DNA from: JACMLX01 sp031374935
Lineage (GTDB): Bacteria > Gemmatimonadota > Gemmatimonadetes > Gemmatimonadales > Gemmatimonadaceae
Length of the DNA stretch: 64,000 nt
Direction: 5' to 3'
Assembly (NCBI GenBank): GCA_031374935.1
Contig: JANMHB010000113.1
Location: forward strand, 1 to 64,000
Made by a program: the position numbers and the translations under genes. This document shows, piece after piece, positions 49,253-58,373 of the stretch (the stretch's first letter is position 1; each line of letters starts with the position of its first letter). A model generated the notes under the pieces. It saw only the letters and a list, made by a program, of their open reading frames with translations. It had not been told where the DNA came from and did not search any database.

Positions 49253-50198
49253 CGGGTGTCGAAATGGGAGTACGGCGAAGCAACGAATAACCGGGGAGAC
49301 ACGCGAGCCCCGGCAGGATTTCCAGCACTGTCAACCAGATTCGGGATGCTGCGGCCAACAGCGCGGCATCGCCGGGTGTGGCGAGGCGCAGCGAGATCAG
49401 GAGGCCCGTGAGCGCCGTCTCGCGCACACCGAGGCCGCCGGGCACCACCAGCGCCAGGAATCCGAGCAGGTACGACGCGGTGTAAACTGCCAGCGCCGCG
49501 AGTGAGATGCCACCGCCGTGGCCAAGAAGCGCGCGCCAGAAGATGCCAAACCCCACGCCGTAGGCGAGCCAGGCAAGCACATTCGCTCCGAAGACCAGCG
49601 CGAGGGTGCCACGCGACATCGTCGGGATGTCGGGCACGGGCTGCCGGAGCAGCCGGCTCACCAGTCGTACTGCCCACGCCAGCACGGCCGGTCCGACAGC
49701 GAGACCGGTGATCGTCACGGCGACTGTCAGCCAGGCTGCAATCCTGAGTATCGGATACGCCACCAGCAGGTCCCCTGCCCCGGCGATCGCCACGACCGCG
49801 AAGCCGGCGGCCAGGTTCACGAGTTGCATGATGATCGCCGATCCCGTCGCGGCCACTGGCGATGCACCGGCATCTTTCGCCAGCACCGCCATCGCGGCAA
49901 TCGACCAGATCTTGCCCGGGACGTACTTGCCGAGGCTCGAGACGAACCAGATGCGTGCGGCGTCGGTGCGTCCGAGTGGGCTGCGCCAGACCCGGAGCAA
50001 CAGTCGCCATGACGCGATCAGCACCGCATACCCTGCGATGATACACAGGCTCGCGAGCAGCATGCCCGGCCACGATGGTTCGAGGGCGCTGGCGCTGCCT
50101 CGAATCGCATCCCACTGGCGCAGCACGAACCGGATGACGACCACCGCGATCGTCAATCCGATCGCGATGCGGACGACAGTGCGGCCTTCAACGCGCAC
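49236..50198 (-). CDS. Flippase-like membrane protein (lysylphosphatidylglycerol synthase TM / UPF0104 family)
   Basis: Protein of 320 residues with about eight membrane helices. GTG at 50198 is the start; the longer open frame upstream is the shadow of the next gene. Family features are SSLGKYVPGKIWSIAAMAVLAKDAG near residue 90, and GGLGVRETALTG near 273 in the re-entrant region. It lacks the soluble aminoacyl-transferase domain of MprF. Members act with GT2 enzymes and may move polyprenyl-phosphate-linked sugars or lipids; this role is inferred from neighbours. It overlaps both flanking genes. Confidence 0.8.
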   Translation of the reverse strand: MRVEGRTVVRIAIGLTIAVVVIRFVLRQWDAIRGSASALEPSWPGMLLASLCIIAGYAVLIASWRLLLRVWRSPLGRTDAARIWFVSSLGKYVPGKIWSIAAMAVLAKDAGASPVAATGSAIIMQLVNLAAGFAVVAIAGAGDLLVAYPILRIAAWLTVAVTITGLAVGPAVLAWAVRLVSRLLRQPVPDIPTMSRGTLALVFGANVLAWLAYGVGFGIFWRALLGHGGGISLAALAVYTASYLLGFLALVVPGGLGVRETALTGLLISLRLATPGDAALLAAASRIWLTVLEILPGLACLPGYSLLRRTPISTPDGPAA

Positions 50199-51369
50199 GC
50201 ACGATCCCGCGCTGCGCGGTCTCGTACACGCTCTGATAGCGTTCAGCAACGGCGGCTGGCGACACCAGGTCGAGCATCTGTGCCCGGCCGGCGGCGCCCA
50301 GGGTCGCGCGTCGTGCCGGGTCGGCGGCGATCCGCCGGATTGCGTCGCTCCAGACGGCCGGCTCGTCGAGTGCGGTGAGCAGCGCGCCGGTCTCTCCGTC
50401 CCGAACGATGTCGGGCAGCCCGCCCGAGTTCGCCGCCACCACTGGCGTCTCGCACAACAGTGACTCGGCGGCCACGAGGCCGAACCCTTCGTCACGCGAT
50501 GGCACCAGTGTGCACGACGCCTGGGCGTAGAGCGCCGGCATCGCATCGCGCGGCTGGTTTCCGTGCCACGCCACGCGGTGCGCGACGCCAAGCTGCGCTG
50601 CCAGCGCGTGCAGCGCACTGGCGTCAGGTCCGTCACCGACCACGTCGAGATGCATCTCCTCTGGCACGGTCGCGAGCGCCCGAAGCAGCACGATCGGATT
50701 CTTCTGTGCGTTCAATCGCCCGACGAACAGGAGCCGTGGCGGTGTGGCACGGATCGCGGCCTGGGCGGTGAATCGCGTGACATCGGCTGGCATTGGTGCG
50801 ACGGTGATCGGCGCGGCCGTCAGCGGGAGCAGCCGTTGTGCGAGCCACTGGCTGACGGTGGTCACGGCGGCGGCGCGACCAAGGGCAAACGACGCCAGCG
50901 AGGCGGTCATTCCGGTGGCCATGCGGGCGTCGCTGCCATGTGACGTCACCACCATCGGCACCCGAGACCGGACCGCGGTGCGCCCGATCGCCAATGCCGA
51001 CGGGAACCACCAGTGCGCATGCACGATGTCGACATCGCCGCTGGCCAGGCGATGCCGTGTCGCGCGCCGGAGTGCGCCAATCAGTCGGAGCATCGCGCGC
51101 TTGCCACGGGTCGACCCCTTCACCTGCTCCGCCATGGTGCCGGTGTAGGCCAGCGTCTCCTCCGCATCGTTGCCGTACCGCACCCGCTGGACGAAGATGC
51201 CATCGACCGTCTCCCGCTCGAGCAACCCTCGCGCATGCGGCGCGATCACCTCGACGGTGATGTCGACGGTGGCGAGTGCGTGGGCGAGATCGAGCAGGAA
51301 GCCACCGGCGGCGTCCCCGCTGTTGCGCGGGAAGTTGTGCGTGACGAACAGGACGCGGCGAACGGTCAC
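50188..51369 (-). CDS. Family 4 glycosyltransferase
   Basis: GT-B retaining transferase of 393 residues from GTG. The N-terminal acceptor domain starts LFVTHNFPRNSGDAAGGFLLDLA, with VVTSHGSDAR near residue 140. The donor domain has LLFVGRLNAQKNPIVLLRAL near 217, and EGFGLVAAESLLCETPVVAANSGGLPDIV near 296, the usual E-x7-E site. It probably adds a sugar to a polyprenyl-linked or surface glycan in this cluster. Sugar specificity cannot be read. Confidence 0.88.
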   Translation of the reverse strand: MTVRRVLFVTHNFPRNSGDAAGGFLLDLAHALATVDITVEVIAPHARGLLERETVDGIFVQRVRYGNDAEETLAYTGTMAEQVKGSTRGKRAMLRLIGALRRATRHRLASGDVDIVHAHWWFPSALAIGRTAVRSRVPMVVTSHGSDARMATGMTASLASFALGRAAAVTTVSQWLAQRLLPLTAAPITVAPMPADVTRFTAQAAIRATPPRLLFVGRLNAQKNPIVLLRALATVPEEMHLDVVGDGPDASALHALAAQLGVAHRVAWHGNQPRDAMPALYAQASCTLVPSRDEGFGLVAAESLLCETPVVAANSGGLPDIVRDGETGALLTALDEPAVWSDAIRRIAADPARRATLGAAGRAQMLDLVSPAAVAERYQSVYETAQRGIVRAR

Positions 51370-52379
51370 GATGCGTCGGTGATGCGCCTCTGATCCATCT
51401 CGCGGCGGATCTCGCGCAGTTCGGCGCGCTGGACGGCGATCATCTCCCCGACGAACCCACCAACGAACAGCACTGAACCGACGATGACGCAGGTCTCGAT
51501 GAGGTTCAGCATTGGCCTGAAGCCGACGCCGGCAAAGATGCGAATCCCGATCGCGACGATTCCGGTCAACACACCGAGGGCGAAGAGGGCCGCGCCGAGC
51601 AGTCCGAAGAAGAGCAGCGGCTTGCGCCCGAATCGCAGCTCGAACCAGACCGAGAGCATGTCCATGACACCGACCGGAATGCGCCCGATGCCGAACTTCG
51701 ACCGGCCGGCGTTCCGCGGATAGAGCGGCACCGGGATCTCGGTGACACTGAAGCCCTCGAAATGCGCAATGACGATCATGTAGCGATGCCAGTCAGGACG
51801 CACCGGCAGGGCATTCATGATTTCGCGGCGGTACGCCTTGACGCTGTTCAGGTCCTTCACCGGCACGTCGAACAGCGATCGACTGAGCCAGTTGTAGATG
51901 CTGCTGACGAATGCCTTCTCGTACTTTCCTTCCTTGAACCCGGTGACCATGTCGGCATCGTCGGCGAGGATCGGTGCCACGAGTCGGGGAATGTCCTCGG
52001 GCTTGAACTGCAGGTCGGCCGGATAGAAGACCAGGATGCTGCCGCGCGAGTTGAGCCAGCCCGTGCGCAGGCCATCGGCGATGCCGCGTTGCGTGCGATG
52101 GCGCACTGCGCGCAGGAACGGGTACTCCTGCTGCAGGCGCTGCAGCACCGTCCACGTGTCGTCCTTCGAGCCGTCATCGATGACGATGACTTCGTAGCGT
52201 GTCGACGAGTTCTGGAACGCCGCCGCCGCCTGCTCCATGAACAATGGGAGATTCTCCGCCTCGTCCTTGGCAGGGACGAGCACACTGACGTCGATCGCGG
52301 GTTCCGGGAGTCCACGCGCAGTGCGTGCCGCACCGCTGATGGCGGTCGGTGCGGTGCCGGTTGTGGTGATCGCGGTCAT
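51366..52379 (-). CDS. GT2 polyprenyl-phosphate glycosyltransferase with two membrane helices (GtrB-like)
   Basis: Protein of 337 residues. The catalytic domain has VSVLVPAKDEAENLP near residue 31, VIDDGSKDDT near 64, YPADLQFKPED near 118 (a DxQ variant of DxD) and KDLNSVKAYRREIM near 175. Two membrane helices (about 255-275 and 290-312) follow, as in GtrB/ArnC. It would load a sugar onto undecaprenyl phosphate. Together with the second GT2, the GT4, the flippase-like protein and YfhO it forms one glycosylation unit. ATGA overlap with rpoN. Confidence 0.85.
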   Translation of the reverse strand: MTAITTTGTAPTAISGAARTARGLPEPAIDVSVLVPAKDEAENLPLFMEQAAAAFQNSSTRYEVIVIDDGSKDDTWTVLQRLQQEYPFLRAVRHRTQRGIADGLRTGWLNSRGSILVFYPADLQFKPEDIPRLVAPILADDADMVTGFKEGKYEKAFVSSIYNWLSRSLFDVPVKDLNSVKAYRREIMNALPVRPDWHRYMIVIAHFEGFSVTEIPVPLYPRNAGRSKFGIGRIPVGVMDMLSVWFELRFGRKPLLFFGLLGAALFALGVLTGIVAIGIRIFAGVGFRPMLNLIETCVIVGSVLFVGGFVGEMIAVQRAELREIRREMDQRRITDAS

Positions 52380-53848
52380 ACGCGCTTCCGCATCCGAGCC
52401 GAAAGGACACCGAGCTGGTCGCGATACTTGGCGACGGTCCGGCGTGCGATCACGACTCCACCCTGCTTGAGAATATCCACAATCGCCTGGTCGGTCAGCG
52501 GGTCTTTCGCGTCCTCGCCATCGACCAGCTTCTTGATCTGGTCCTTGATGCCGCGCGCCGAGACGTCGTCGCCGTCGGTCGTGGAGAGTCCGGAGGAGAA
52601 GAAGAACTTCAATGGCAGCACACCGCGGGGCGTCTGCACGAACTTTTCGTTGGTGACGCGACTGACGGTCGATTCGTGCATGCCGATGACTTCAGCCACT
52701 TCGCGCAGCGTCAGTGGCTTGAGGAACTGGACGCCCTTCTCGAAGAAGTCACGCTGCCGTTCGACGATGTAGTTCATGACCTTCAGCATGGTCTGGCGGC
52801 GCTGCTCGATGGCCTGAATCATCCAGTGCGCGGAATTCATCTTGTTGGCGATGAAATCCTTGCTCTCGGCGTCGTACTTCTTCTTGTCGCGTGCAATGTC
52901 CTGATACGTGCGACTGAGCTTGAGGCGCGGCAGGTTGCCGTCGTTCAGATAGACGACGTATCGCCCGTCCACCTTGTCCACGACGAGATCGGGAATGATG
53001 TAATGCTCGTTGTCCGGTGCGTACTTGAGTCCGGGCTTCGGATCGAGCCTCGCAATCTGGTCGGCCACCGCCTGCACGTCGGACACGGGGATCCCGAACC
53101 GCTTCGCCATTTCGCTCCAGCGATGGCCGATCAACTCTTCGAACCCGTCACGCACCAGCGCATAGGCAATCCCGTCGGCCTTCCCGAGTTGCGCCAGCTG
53201 GAGCAGCAGGCACTCGCGCAGATTCCGCGCGCCGACCCCCGGCGGGTCGAGCTGCTGAATGACCGGCAACAGCGCGTCGACTTCCTCGATGGTGTACATC
53301 GGCAGTTCGCTGATGTCGATTCCGGCCACCTCGGCCACCCGCAGCACCTCGCTGTTCACCCCGCTGAGGATCTCGGTCAGCTCACACGCGAGATAGCCAT
53401 CCTCGTTGATGTTGCCGACGAACTCGTCCGCGAGGTACGCCTCGCGGGAGCTGAGTTCGAGCATCTGGATCTGCTCGCGCAGGTGATCCATGAGGTCGCG
53501 CGACATCACCGTCACCGGCTCGATGTACTCGCGTTCTTCGTATTCCTCCTTCCGGCCCCCGCTCTCGAACCCATCCTCGAGGATCTTCTGCCAGTCCATC
53601 TCGTCGGTGTTGTCCGCCTTCTGCTCCTCGGGCGTGGCCACCTCGAGTGCCTCCGACCCATCGTCGCCATCCTCGTCTTCCGGCACGAGTTCGAGGAACG
53701 GGTTGATCAGCAGTTCCTGCTGGAGGTGCTGCTGGAGGTCGAGCAGCGGCATGTACAGGAGATCCATCGCCTGATACAGGCGTGGATTGACCTTCATCTC
53801 CTGTCGCATGGAGGTGCTCTGATTGAGCCCCGTCTTGAAGCCGCTCAT
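52376..53848 (-). CDS. rpoN: RNA polymerase sigma-54 factor RpoN
   Basis: Alternative sigma factor that needs enhancer-binding ATPases. ATG at 53848 has a G-rich leader (GGGGGG) and gives 490 residues. The N-terminal Gln-rich region I is QSTSMRQEMKVNPRLYQAMDLLYMPLLDLQQHLQQELLINPFLE in part; a long acidic region II follows (residues 55-110). The core-binding domain includes DPPGVGARNLRECLLLQL near 208, and the HTH shows VAEVIGMHESTVSRVTNEKFVQTPRG. The C-terminal RpoN box is ARRTVAKYRDQLG. It is downstream of lptB, the conserved Lpt-rpoN arrangement. Confidence 0.94.
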   Translation of the reverse strand: MSGFKTGLNQSTSMRQEMKVNPRLYQAMDLLYMPLLDLQQHLQQELLINPFLELVPEDEDGDDGSEALEVATPEEQKADNTDEMDWQKILEDGFESGGRKEEYEEREYIEPVTVMSRDLMDHLREQIQMLELSSREAYLADEFVGNINEDGYLACELTEILSGVNSEVLRVAEVAGIDISELPMYTIEEVDALLPVIQQLDPPGVGARNLRECLLLQLAQLGKADGIAYALVRDGFEELIGHRWSEMAKRFGIPVSDVQAVADQIARLDPKPGLKYAPDNEHYIIPDLVVDKVDGRYVVYLNDGNLPRLKLSRTYQDIARDKKKYDAESKDFIANKMNSAHWMIQAIEQRRQTMLKVMNYIVERQRDFFEKGVQFLKPLTLREVAEVIGMHESTVSRVTNEKFVQTPRGVLPLKFFFSSGLSTTDGDDVSARGIKDQIKKLVDGEDAKDPLTDQAIVDILKQGGVVIARRTVAKYRDQLGVLSARMRKRV

Positions 53849-53879
53849 CGCCGGCCCCCCGCCCGCTCCGTGCCGGTCA

Positions 53880-55130
53880 TCAGGCGACGCCCTTCGAGTC
53901 GTCGCGCGAGAATCGTTCGCGCAGTCGTGCCGCCAGTGTCGGGCCGAGGTAGATGTCGGCCACCGTGTCGTCAAAGACCAGTTCGCGCACCGTGCCGGAC
54001 ACCTTCACCTGGCCATCGAACATGATGTAGGCCCGGTCCACGATATCCAGTGTCTGCTCCACGTTGTGGTCCGAGATAAGGACGCCTATCCCGCGGTGGC
54101 GCAACCCGGAGACGATGGTCTGGATATCGTGGACCGCGATCGGGTCGACGCCGGCAAACGGTTCATCGAGCATCATGAATTTCGGCTCGGTCACCAAGGC
54201 GCGCGTAATCTCCAGGCGCCGGCGTTCGCCGCCGGACAGCGCGTAGGCCTTGCTCTTGCGCAGGTGCTTGATGCTCAGCTCATCGAGCAACTGCTCCAGC
54301 CGCGCCGCCTTCTCGGCCTTCGACAGCCTGAGCGTCTCGAGGATCGCCATGATGTTCTCCTCGACCGTCAACTTGCGGAAGATCGACGGTTCCTGGGACA
54401 GGTAGCCGATCCCGTTGCGCGCACGCTTGTACATCGGCATCGACGTGATGTCGGCGCCATCGAGCACGATCTGGCCGCGCTGTGGCTGGATCAATCCGAC
54501 GATCATGTAGAACGTCGTCGTCTTGCCGGCGCCGTTCGGGCCCAGCAGGCCAACGATCTCGCCCTGCCGGAGGTGCAGCGCAACGTCGTTGACCACACTC
54601 CGCTTCTTGTATGTCTTGACGAGCCCCTTGGCCTCGAGACGCGCCGTCAGCTTCGATTGCGTGGTCGGCGTGAATGTCGCCACGCGACCCGTCTGAATCC
54701 CCACGTTCTGCGTGGTGCGCTTCTTGACCTCGGCCGTCACCTGCTCGCGTCGATCCTTGATCTCTCCCCAGAAGCCCCGGACCATCTGAATTCTGGCCCC
54801 AGGTGCATCGACGCCCGCTGCCGGAAGTGCGATCACGCCATCGGCCACCAGGCGTGGCAGCAAGGCGTCGCGCAGGTGGGCCCGCACCTGATCCAGGCTG
54901 AGCGTACCGGCAGCGCGTTCGGCATCACGCCCCGCCGCCTTCTCCAGCAGCAGGTAGTCCTCGCGATAGATCCGTGCCACTTCGTCGAACCGTGAGAAGC
55001 CGTCGGGGTCAGCGGCCGCGATCAGCGCGTGCATCGCCAGCACCGGTGAGCGGTCGTGCGGCGCGAAGTGCTCGATCAGCGCGCGAATCCGCGGCGGGAG
55101 CGCGTTGTCCGGAGTGGGCTGGTCAGTCAC
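53880..55130 (-). CDS. lptB: LPS export ABC transporter ATPase LptB with long N-terminal extension
   Basis: ATPase that drives LPS extraction from the inner membrane with LptFG. Residues 164-416 are a normal LptB: Walker A GPNGAGKTTT (197-206), Q-loop YLSQEPSIFRKLTVEEN, signature LSGGERRRLEITRAL, Walker B FMMLDEPFAGVD and switch His in SDHNVEQTL. Residues 1-163 are extra, rich in Ala, Arg and Leu, with predicted helices and a basic stretch (WGEIKDRREQVTAEVKKR). The GTGA overlap with lptA supports the long form. The function of the extension is unknown. Confidence 0.9.
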   Translation of the reverse strand: MTDQPTPDNALPPRIRALIEHFAPHDRSPVLAMHALIAAADPDGFSRFDEVARIYREDYLLLEKAAGRDAERAAGTLSLDQVRAHLRDALLPRLVADGVIALPAAGVDAPGARIQMVRGFWGEIKDRREQVTAEVKKRTTQNVGIQTGRVATFTPTTQSKLTARLEAKGLVKTYKKRSVVNDVALHLRQGEIVGLLGPNGAGKTTTFYMIVGLIQPQRGQIVLDGADITSMPMYKRARNGIGYLSQEPSIFRKLTVEENIMAILETLRLSKAEKAARLEQLLDELSIKHLRKSKAYALSGGERRRLEITRALVTEPKFMMLDEPFAGVDPIAVHDIQTIVSGLRHRGIGVLISDHNVEQTLDIVDRAYIMFDGQVKVSGTVRELVFDDTVADIYLGPTLAARLRERFSRDDSKGVA

Positions 55131-56740
55131 GGGCGAACCGGTGGAATACGTGGAGGGACGGTGGCTGGCGTTTTCACCGGCTTCGTGGGCCCCGTGGGCG
55201 TCGTCGGCTTCGGTCGCGGCGCTGGCGTCACGGTTGGCACCACTGCAGATGACGGCGGCGGCGGCGCCTCCTCCGACAGTGGCGGCTCGGCGAGCGAATC
55301 GCGCACCGCGGGTTCGAGGTAGAGTCCCACGGCGTGATCATCGATCACCACACGCGAGACACCGGCGGAATCCATGGTGACGGTGATGCGATCGCCGCGC
55401 GAGTAGTTGAGCGCCGGCCGCTCTGGTGGACTGCCCTGCGCCGGCACCTGGTAGCGCGCACTCGCATGGCCGATCGCCTGCATCTCGCGCATCTGCGGTT
55501 TCGCCGTCGTGCTGTCGGTGGCCGCTGCCTCTCGCACCACGATCGGTGCTGGCACGCGCACGGAGTCGGCGGACTTGTCCTTCCCCCGCGGCGGTACACG
55601 GGCGGCCGTTGGAGCAGCTGGCGGGGCTGCCGCGTTCGCGGCCGGAACGACGCGCACGCGCGATGTTGAATCGAAGAAGGCGAAGATCGTGTCCCCTTTC
55701 ACCCAGTCCTTCTCACCGGTACGAATGGTGGCTGTATCCGGGATCGTGGTGGCCACGGCGTCGCGAAACGCGCGCACCTCGCGCAGCTGCTGTCCGGGCA
55801 TCCGCACGGCGAGCGAATCGGCGATCAGATCACGATCCGGCGAGACGGCGCGGGCCCGCGACTTTCCCCAGATGTAGGCGGCCTGCGCCTTGTTGTCGTC
55901 CACCCGCAGGTCGATCGTGTCGGAGGTCAGGAGCAGATCGTCGCTGGTGGCGCGCGCCTCCGCCTGCGCCAGCACCCGCTGCACGAGACGATTGCGCGTG
56001 TAGAGCTCCAGCTGCCGCCCGCGCAGCGTGTAGCCGCGCTCACCCTTGCCGATGATCACGGGAGAGATCATGAGTCGTGCAAACTCGCTGCCACTGTCGA
56101 GGAACGCCGAGTCGCTGCGGGCGTCGAGATCGGATCTCGTGATTTCGACCTTTCCGCCCGCGAAGACGAGGGAGTCGTTCTCGGTCGTGATCTGGTTCGC
56201 CGTGATCTGTACCGGCTCGTCCTGCTTCCCGGTCGAATCACGTTGTGACAGCCAGAGGCGCGGGCGTTGGACGGCTTCGAGCCTGGCGTACGGCCGCACG
56301 TCCTTCACGGCGCGATAGTACGTCGCCTGCGGCCCACGCATGATCGAGCCACTCGGCAGCGTTGCCTCGACATTCCCGGTCGCGAGCAGTCGCTCGTCGG
56401 CCTGGAAATAGTTCATCTGATTGCTGCTCACCCGGACCCGCGGTTCCGTATAGCGCACGTTGCCGATCAGGTAGAGCACCTGCGCCTGCTGATACCACTC
56501 GGCGCTGTCGGCCAGCAACCGGACATCCTGCCGCAGGCAGCGTGCGGCGACGCGTCCACCCACGAAGACATTGCGCGGCCCGTTGGGCGTCGACGTGTTC
56601 GTCGTCAGTCGCAGCGGCGACGAGTCGCTGGCCTGTGTGAGTTCGATGTCGCAGCGACCACCAACGGCCTGCGCCCGCGCCTGATGCGCCGTGACGACGC
56701 CCGCCAGCAGCGTGCCGATCACCGCACGATGCCAAGTCAC
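55127..56740 (-). CDS. lptA: LptA/OstA-type periplasmic LPS-transport protein
   Basis: Secreted protein of 537 residues with a signal peptide (cleavage near HQARAQA). OstA-like beta-jellyroll repeats are visible in pieces such as RLLADSAEWYQQAQVLYLIGNVRY, ATGNVEATLPSG and ITTENDSLVFAGGKVEITR, over about residues 60-430. A Pro/Thr-rich tail covers the last 60 residues. LptA of E. coli is only 185 residues and forms the bridge by stacking; this single chain could span more of the periplasm. An LptD N-domain paralogue is a possible alternative, but no barrel is present. Confidence 0.75.
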   Translation of the reverse strand: MTWHRAVIGTLLAGVVTAHQARAQAVGGRCDIELTQASDSSPLRLTTNTSTPNGPRNVFVGGRVAARCLRQDVRLLADSAEWYQQAQVLYLIGNVRYTEPRVRVSSNQMNYFQADERLLATGNVEATLPSGSIMRGPQATYYRAVKDVRPYARLEAVQRPRLWLSQRDSTGKQDEPVQITANQITTENDSLVFAGGKVEITRSDLDARSDSAFLDSGSEFARLMISPVIIGKGERGYTLRGRQLELYTRNRLVQRVLAQAEARATSDDLLLTSDTIDLRVDDNKAQAAYIWGKSRARAVSPDRDLIADSLAVRMPGQQLREVRAFRDAVATTIPDTATIRTGEKDWVKGDTIFAFFDSTSRVRVVPAANAAAPPAAPTAARVPPRGKDKSADSVRVPAPIVVREAAATDSTTAKPQMREMQAIGHASARYQVPAQGSPPERPALNYSRGDRITVTMDSAGVSRVVIDDHAVGLYLEPAVRDSLAEPPLSEEAPPPPSSAVVPTVTPAPRPKPTTPTGPTKPVKTPATVPPRIPPVRP

Positions 56741-57408
56741 TGCTTGATCTTCCTGACGCCGGCACCCGGTGCGGCGGGTGGGCGCTTGGCGGCAGTGGCC
56801 GAGTCCACTGACGGACCAGTCGGAGCCGGCACCTCGCGCCCGAAGACGGGTGCCGACCCTTTGGCCGCCGGCAGCACGATGCTGGCGCCGGTTGCGCGCG
56901 ACAGTTGCCGGACCTTGACGTTGAGCATCTGCGGATCGCTCTCGAATCCGATGCCCTCGAGACGCCGCTCACCGTCGATCAAGACGAACGGGCTGTCCGA
57001 CACGATCATGTTCCGGAACTGCTCGAACCGGACCATCGGTGATGTGAGTCGCTTGCCGTCGGTACTGGTGATGACGACGTTGTCGCGCGCCTCCATGACA
57101 TTGGCGCGGATGTTGTACGTGCCCCGCCTGGACGTCAGGGTGCCGTCCTTCTCACCCTGACGATTGAAGAAGATGGTCGACACGACACGCAGTTCGTACC
57201 GCGTGTTCTCATCGAAGACGTAGCTGGTGTCGGCTGACAGCTCGGCGCGTTGCACCCCGCGATCGGTGAGCACCGTTCGCGGCTTGAACATGACCTGATC
57301 CGCCGAATCGGCGATGGTGACCACCTTGGCAACCGTCGTCGTGTCGCTCTTCCTGCAGGCGGCAACGACGATCAGCGATGCCAGTGCGAGGCGCAGGCCC
57401 GGGCGCAT
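56737..57408 (-). CDS. lptC: LptC-family LPS export lipoprotein
   Basis: Inner-membrane-linked periplasmic component that receives LPS from LptBFG. ATG at 57408 overlaps the kdsD stop, giving 223 residues. A lipobox-like VVAACRK follows a hydrophobic segment, so it may be lipid-anchored instead of having the usual N-terminal helix. The LptC beta fold is seen in TRYELRVVSTIFFNRQGEKDG, GTYNIRANVMEARDNVVITSTDGKRL and MIVSDSPFVL. A disordered Pro/Ala tail of about 45 residues is extra. Confidence 0.82.
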   Translation of the reverse strand: MRPGLRLALASLIVVAACRKSDTTTVAKVVTIADSADQVMFKPRTVLTDRGVQRAELSADTSYVFDENTRYELRVVSTIFFNRQGEKDGTLTSRRGTYNIRANVMEARDNVVITSTDGKRLTSPMVRFEQFRNMIVSDSPFVLIDGERRLEGIGFESDPQMLNVKVRQLSRATGASIVLPAAKGSAPVFGREVPAPTGPSVDSATAAKRPPAAPGAGVRKIKQ

Positions 57409-58373
57409 CAAACGACCCCCGCCCGCATCAGGTCATGCAGATGCACGACGCCGACCAGCCGTTCGTCACCATCGAGCACCGGCATGGCCATGATCCCGAA
57501 CCGCTCCATGCGGTAGACCACCGCGCTGGCCAGTTCGTCCGCGCGCGCCGTGCGCGGTGTGCGCGTCATCACGTCCGCTGCCTGCACCGCAAACGGTTCG
57601 GCGCTGCGTTCGAGCAGCCGTGCGAGGTCGCCGGCTGTGACGACGCCGGTCACGGCGCCATCGCCGGCACTCAGCACGACCAATCCGCGCCGCTTCGCCA
57701 GGTGTACGATGGCGTCTCTCATGCTGGCTGTTACCGGCAACACGGGCAGATGTTCGTGCTCCATGACTTCAGCGACGGTGGTGAGCAGCTTCTTGCCGAG
57801 CGCACCACCGGGATGCAGGCGCGCGAAGTCCTCACGCCGGAACCCTTTGTGCTCGAGCAGCGCCACTGCCAGTGCATCGCCCAGCGCGAGCGCCGCGGTG
57901 GTGCTGGTCGTCGGTGCCAGATCATGCGGGCACGCCTCTTCGCTGACACCAGCGTCGAGCGTGGCGTCGGCAGCCCGGCCCAGTGTGGATTTCGGCTCAC
58001 CGGTGATTGCGATCACGCCGACACCCAGCCGCTTGAGTTCCTGGAGCAGCGGCAGGAGTTCGGCCGTCTCCCCACTTTTCGAGAGCAGGATGGCCACGTC
58101 TTCGGGGCCGACGATCCCGAGATCGCCATGCACGCTTTCGACCGGATGCAGGAAGGTCGCCGCAGTGCCGGTCGAGGTCAGTGTGGCCGCGATCTTTCGT
58201 CCGATCAGGCCCGACTTGCCCACACCGGCAACGATCACTCGCCCTCGCGAGTTCGCGATCAAGAGCACGGCGCGTGCAAAACTGTCACCGAGCCGCGTCT
58301 CGATCGCGCCGATGGCCTCGCGCTCCAGCCGCAGTACGCGCAGCCCGCGCGCGACGAGGTCCGACGTGTTCAC
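57408..58373 (-). CDS. kdsD: Arabinose-5-phosphate isomerase KdsD
   Basis: First step of KDO synthesis, ribulose-5-phosphate to arabinose-5-phosphate. The product has 321 residues. The SIS domain carries VIVAGVGKSGLIGRKIAATLTSTG near residue 47, SVHGDLG near 81 and LLSKSGETAELLPLL near 97. Two CBS domains follow (about 205-320). The gene order kdsD-kdsC beside the lpt genes matches proteobacterial clusters. Confidence 0.93.
   Translation of the reverse strand: MNTSDLVARGLRVLRLEREAIGAIETRLGDSFARAVLLIANSRGRVIVAGVGKSGLIGRKIAATLTSTGTAATFLHPVESVHGDLGIVGPEDVAILLSKSGETAELLPLLQELKRLGVGVIAITGEPKSTLGRAADATLDAGVSEEACPHDLAPTTSTTAALALGDALAVALLEHKGFRREDFARLHPGGALGKKLLTTVAEVMEHEHLPVLPVTASMRDAIVHLAKRRGLVVLSAGDGAVTGVVTAGDLARLLERSAEPFAVQAADVMTRTPRTARADELASAVVYRMERFGIMAMPVLDGDERLVGVVHLHDLMRAGVV

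Noticed and set aside
49236..50636. 466-residue version of the flippase-like protein starting at 50636
   Set aside because: The first 146 residues are the antisense-frame reading of the GT4 gene; the real start is GTG 50198.
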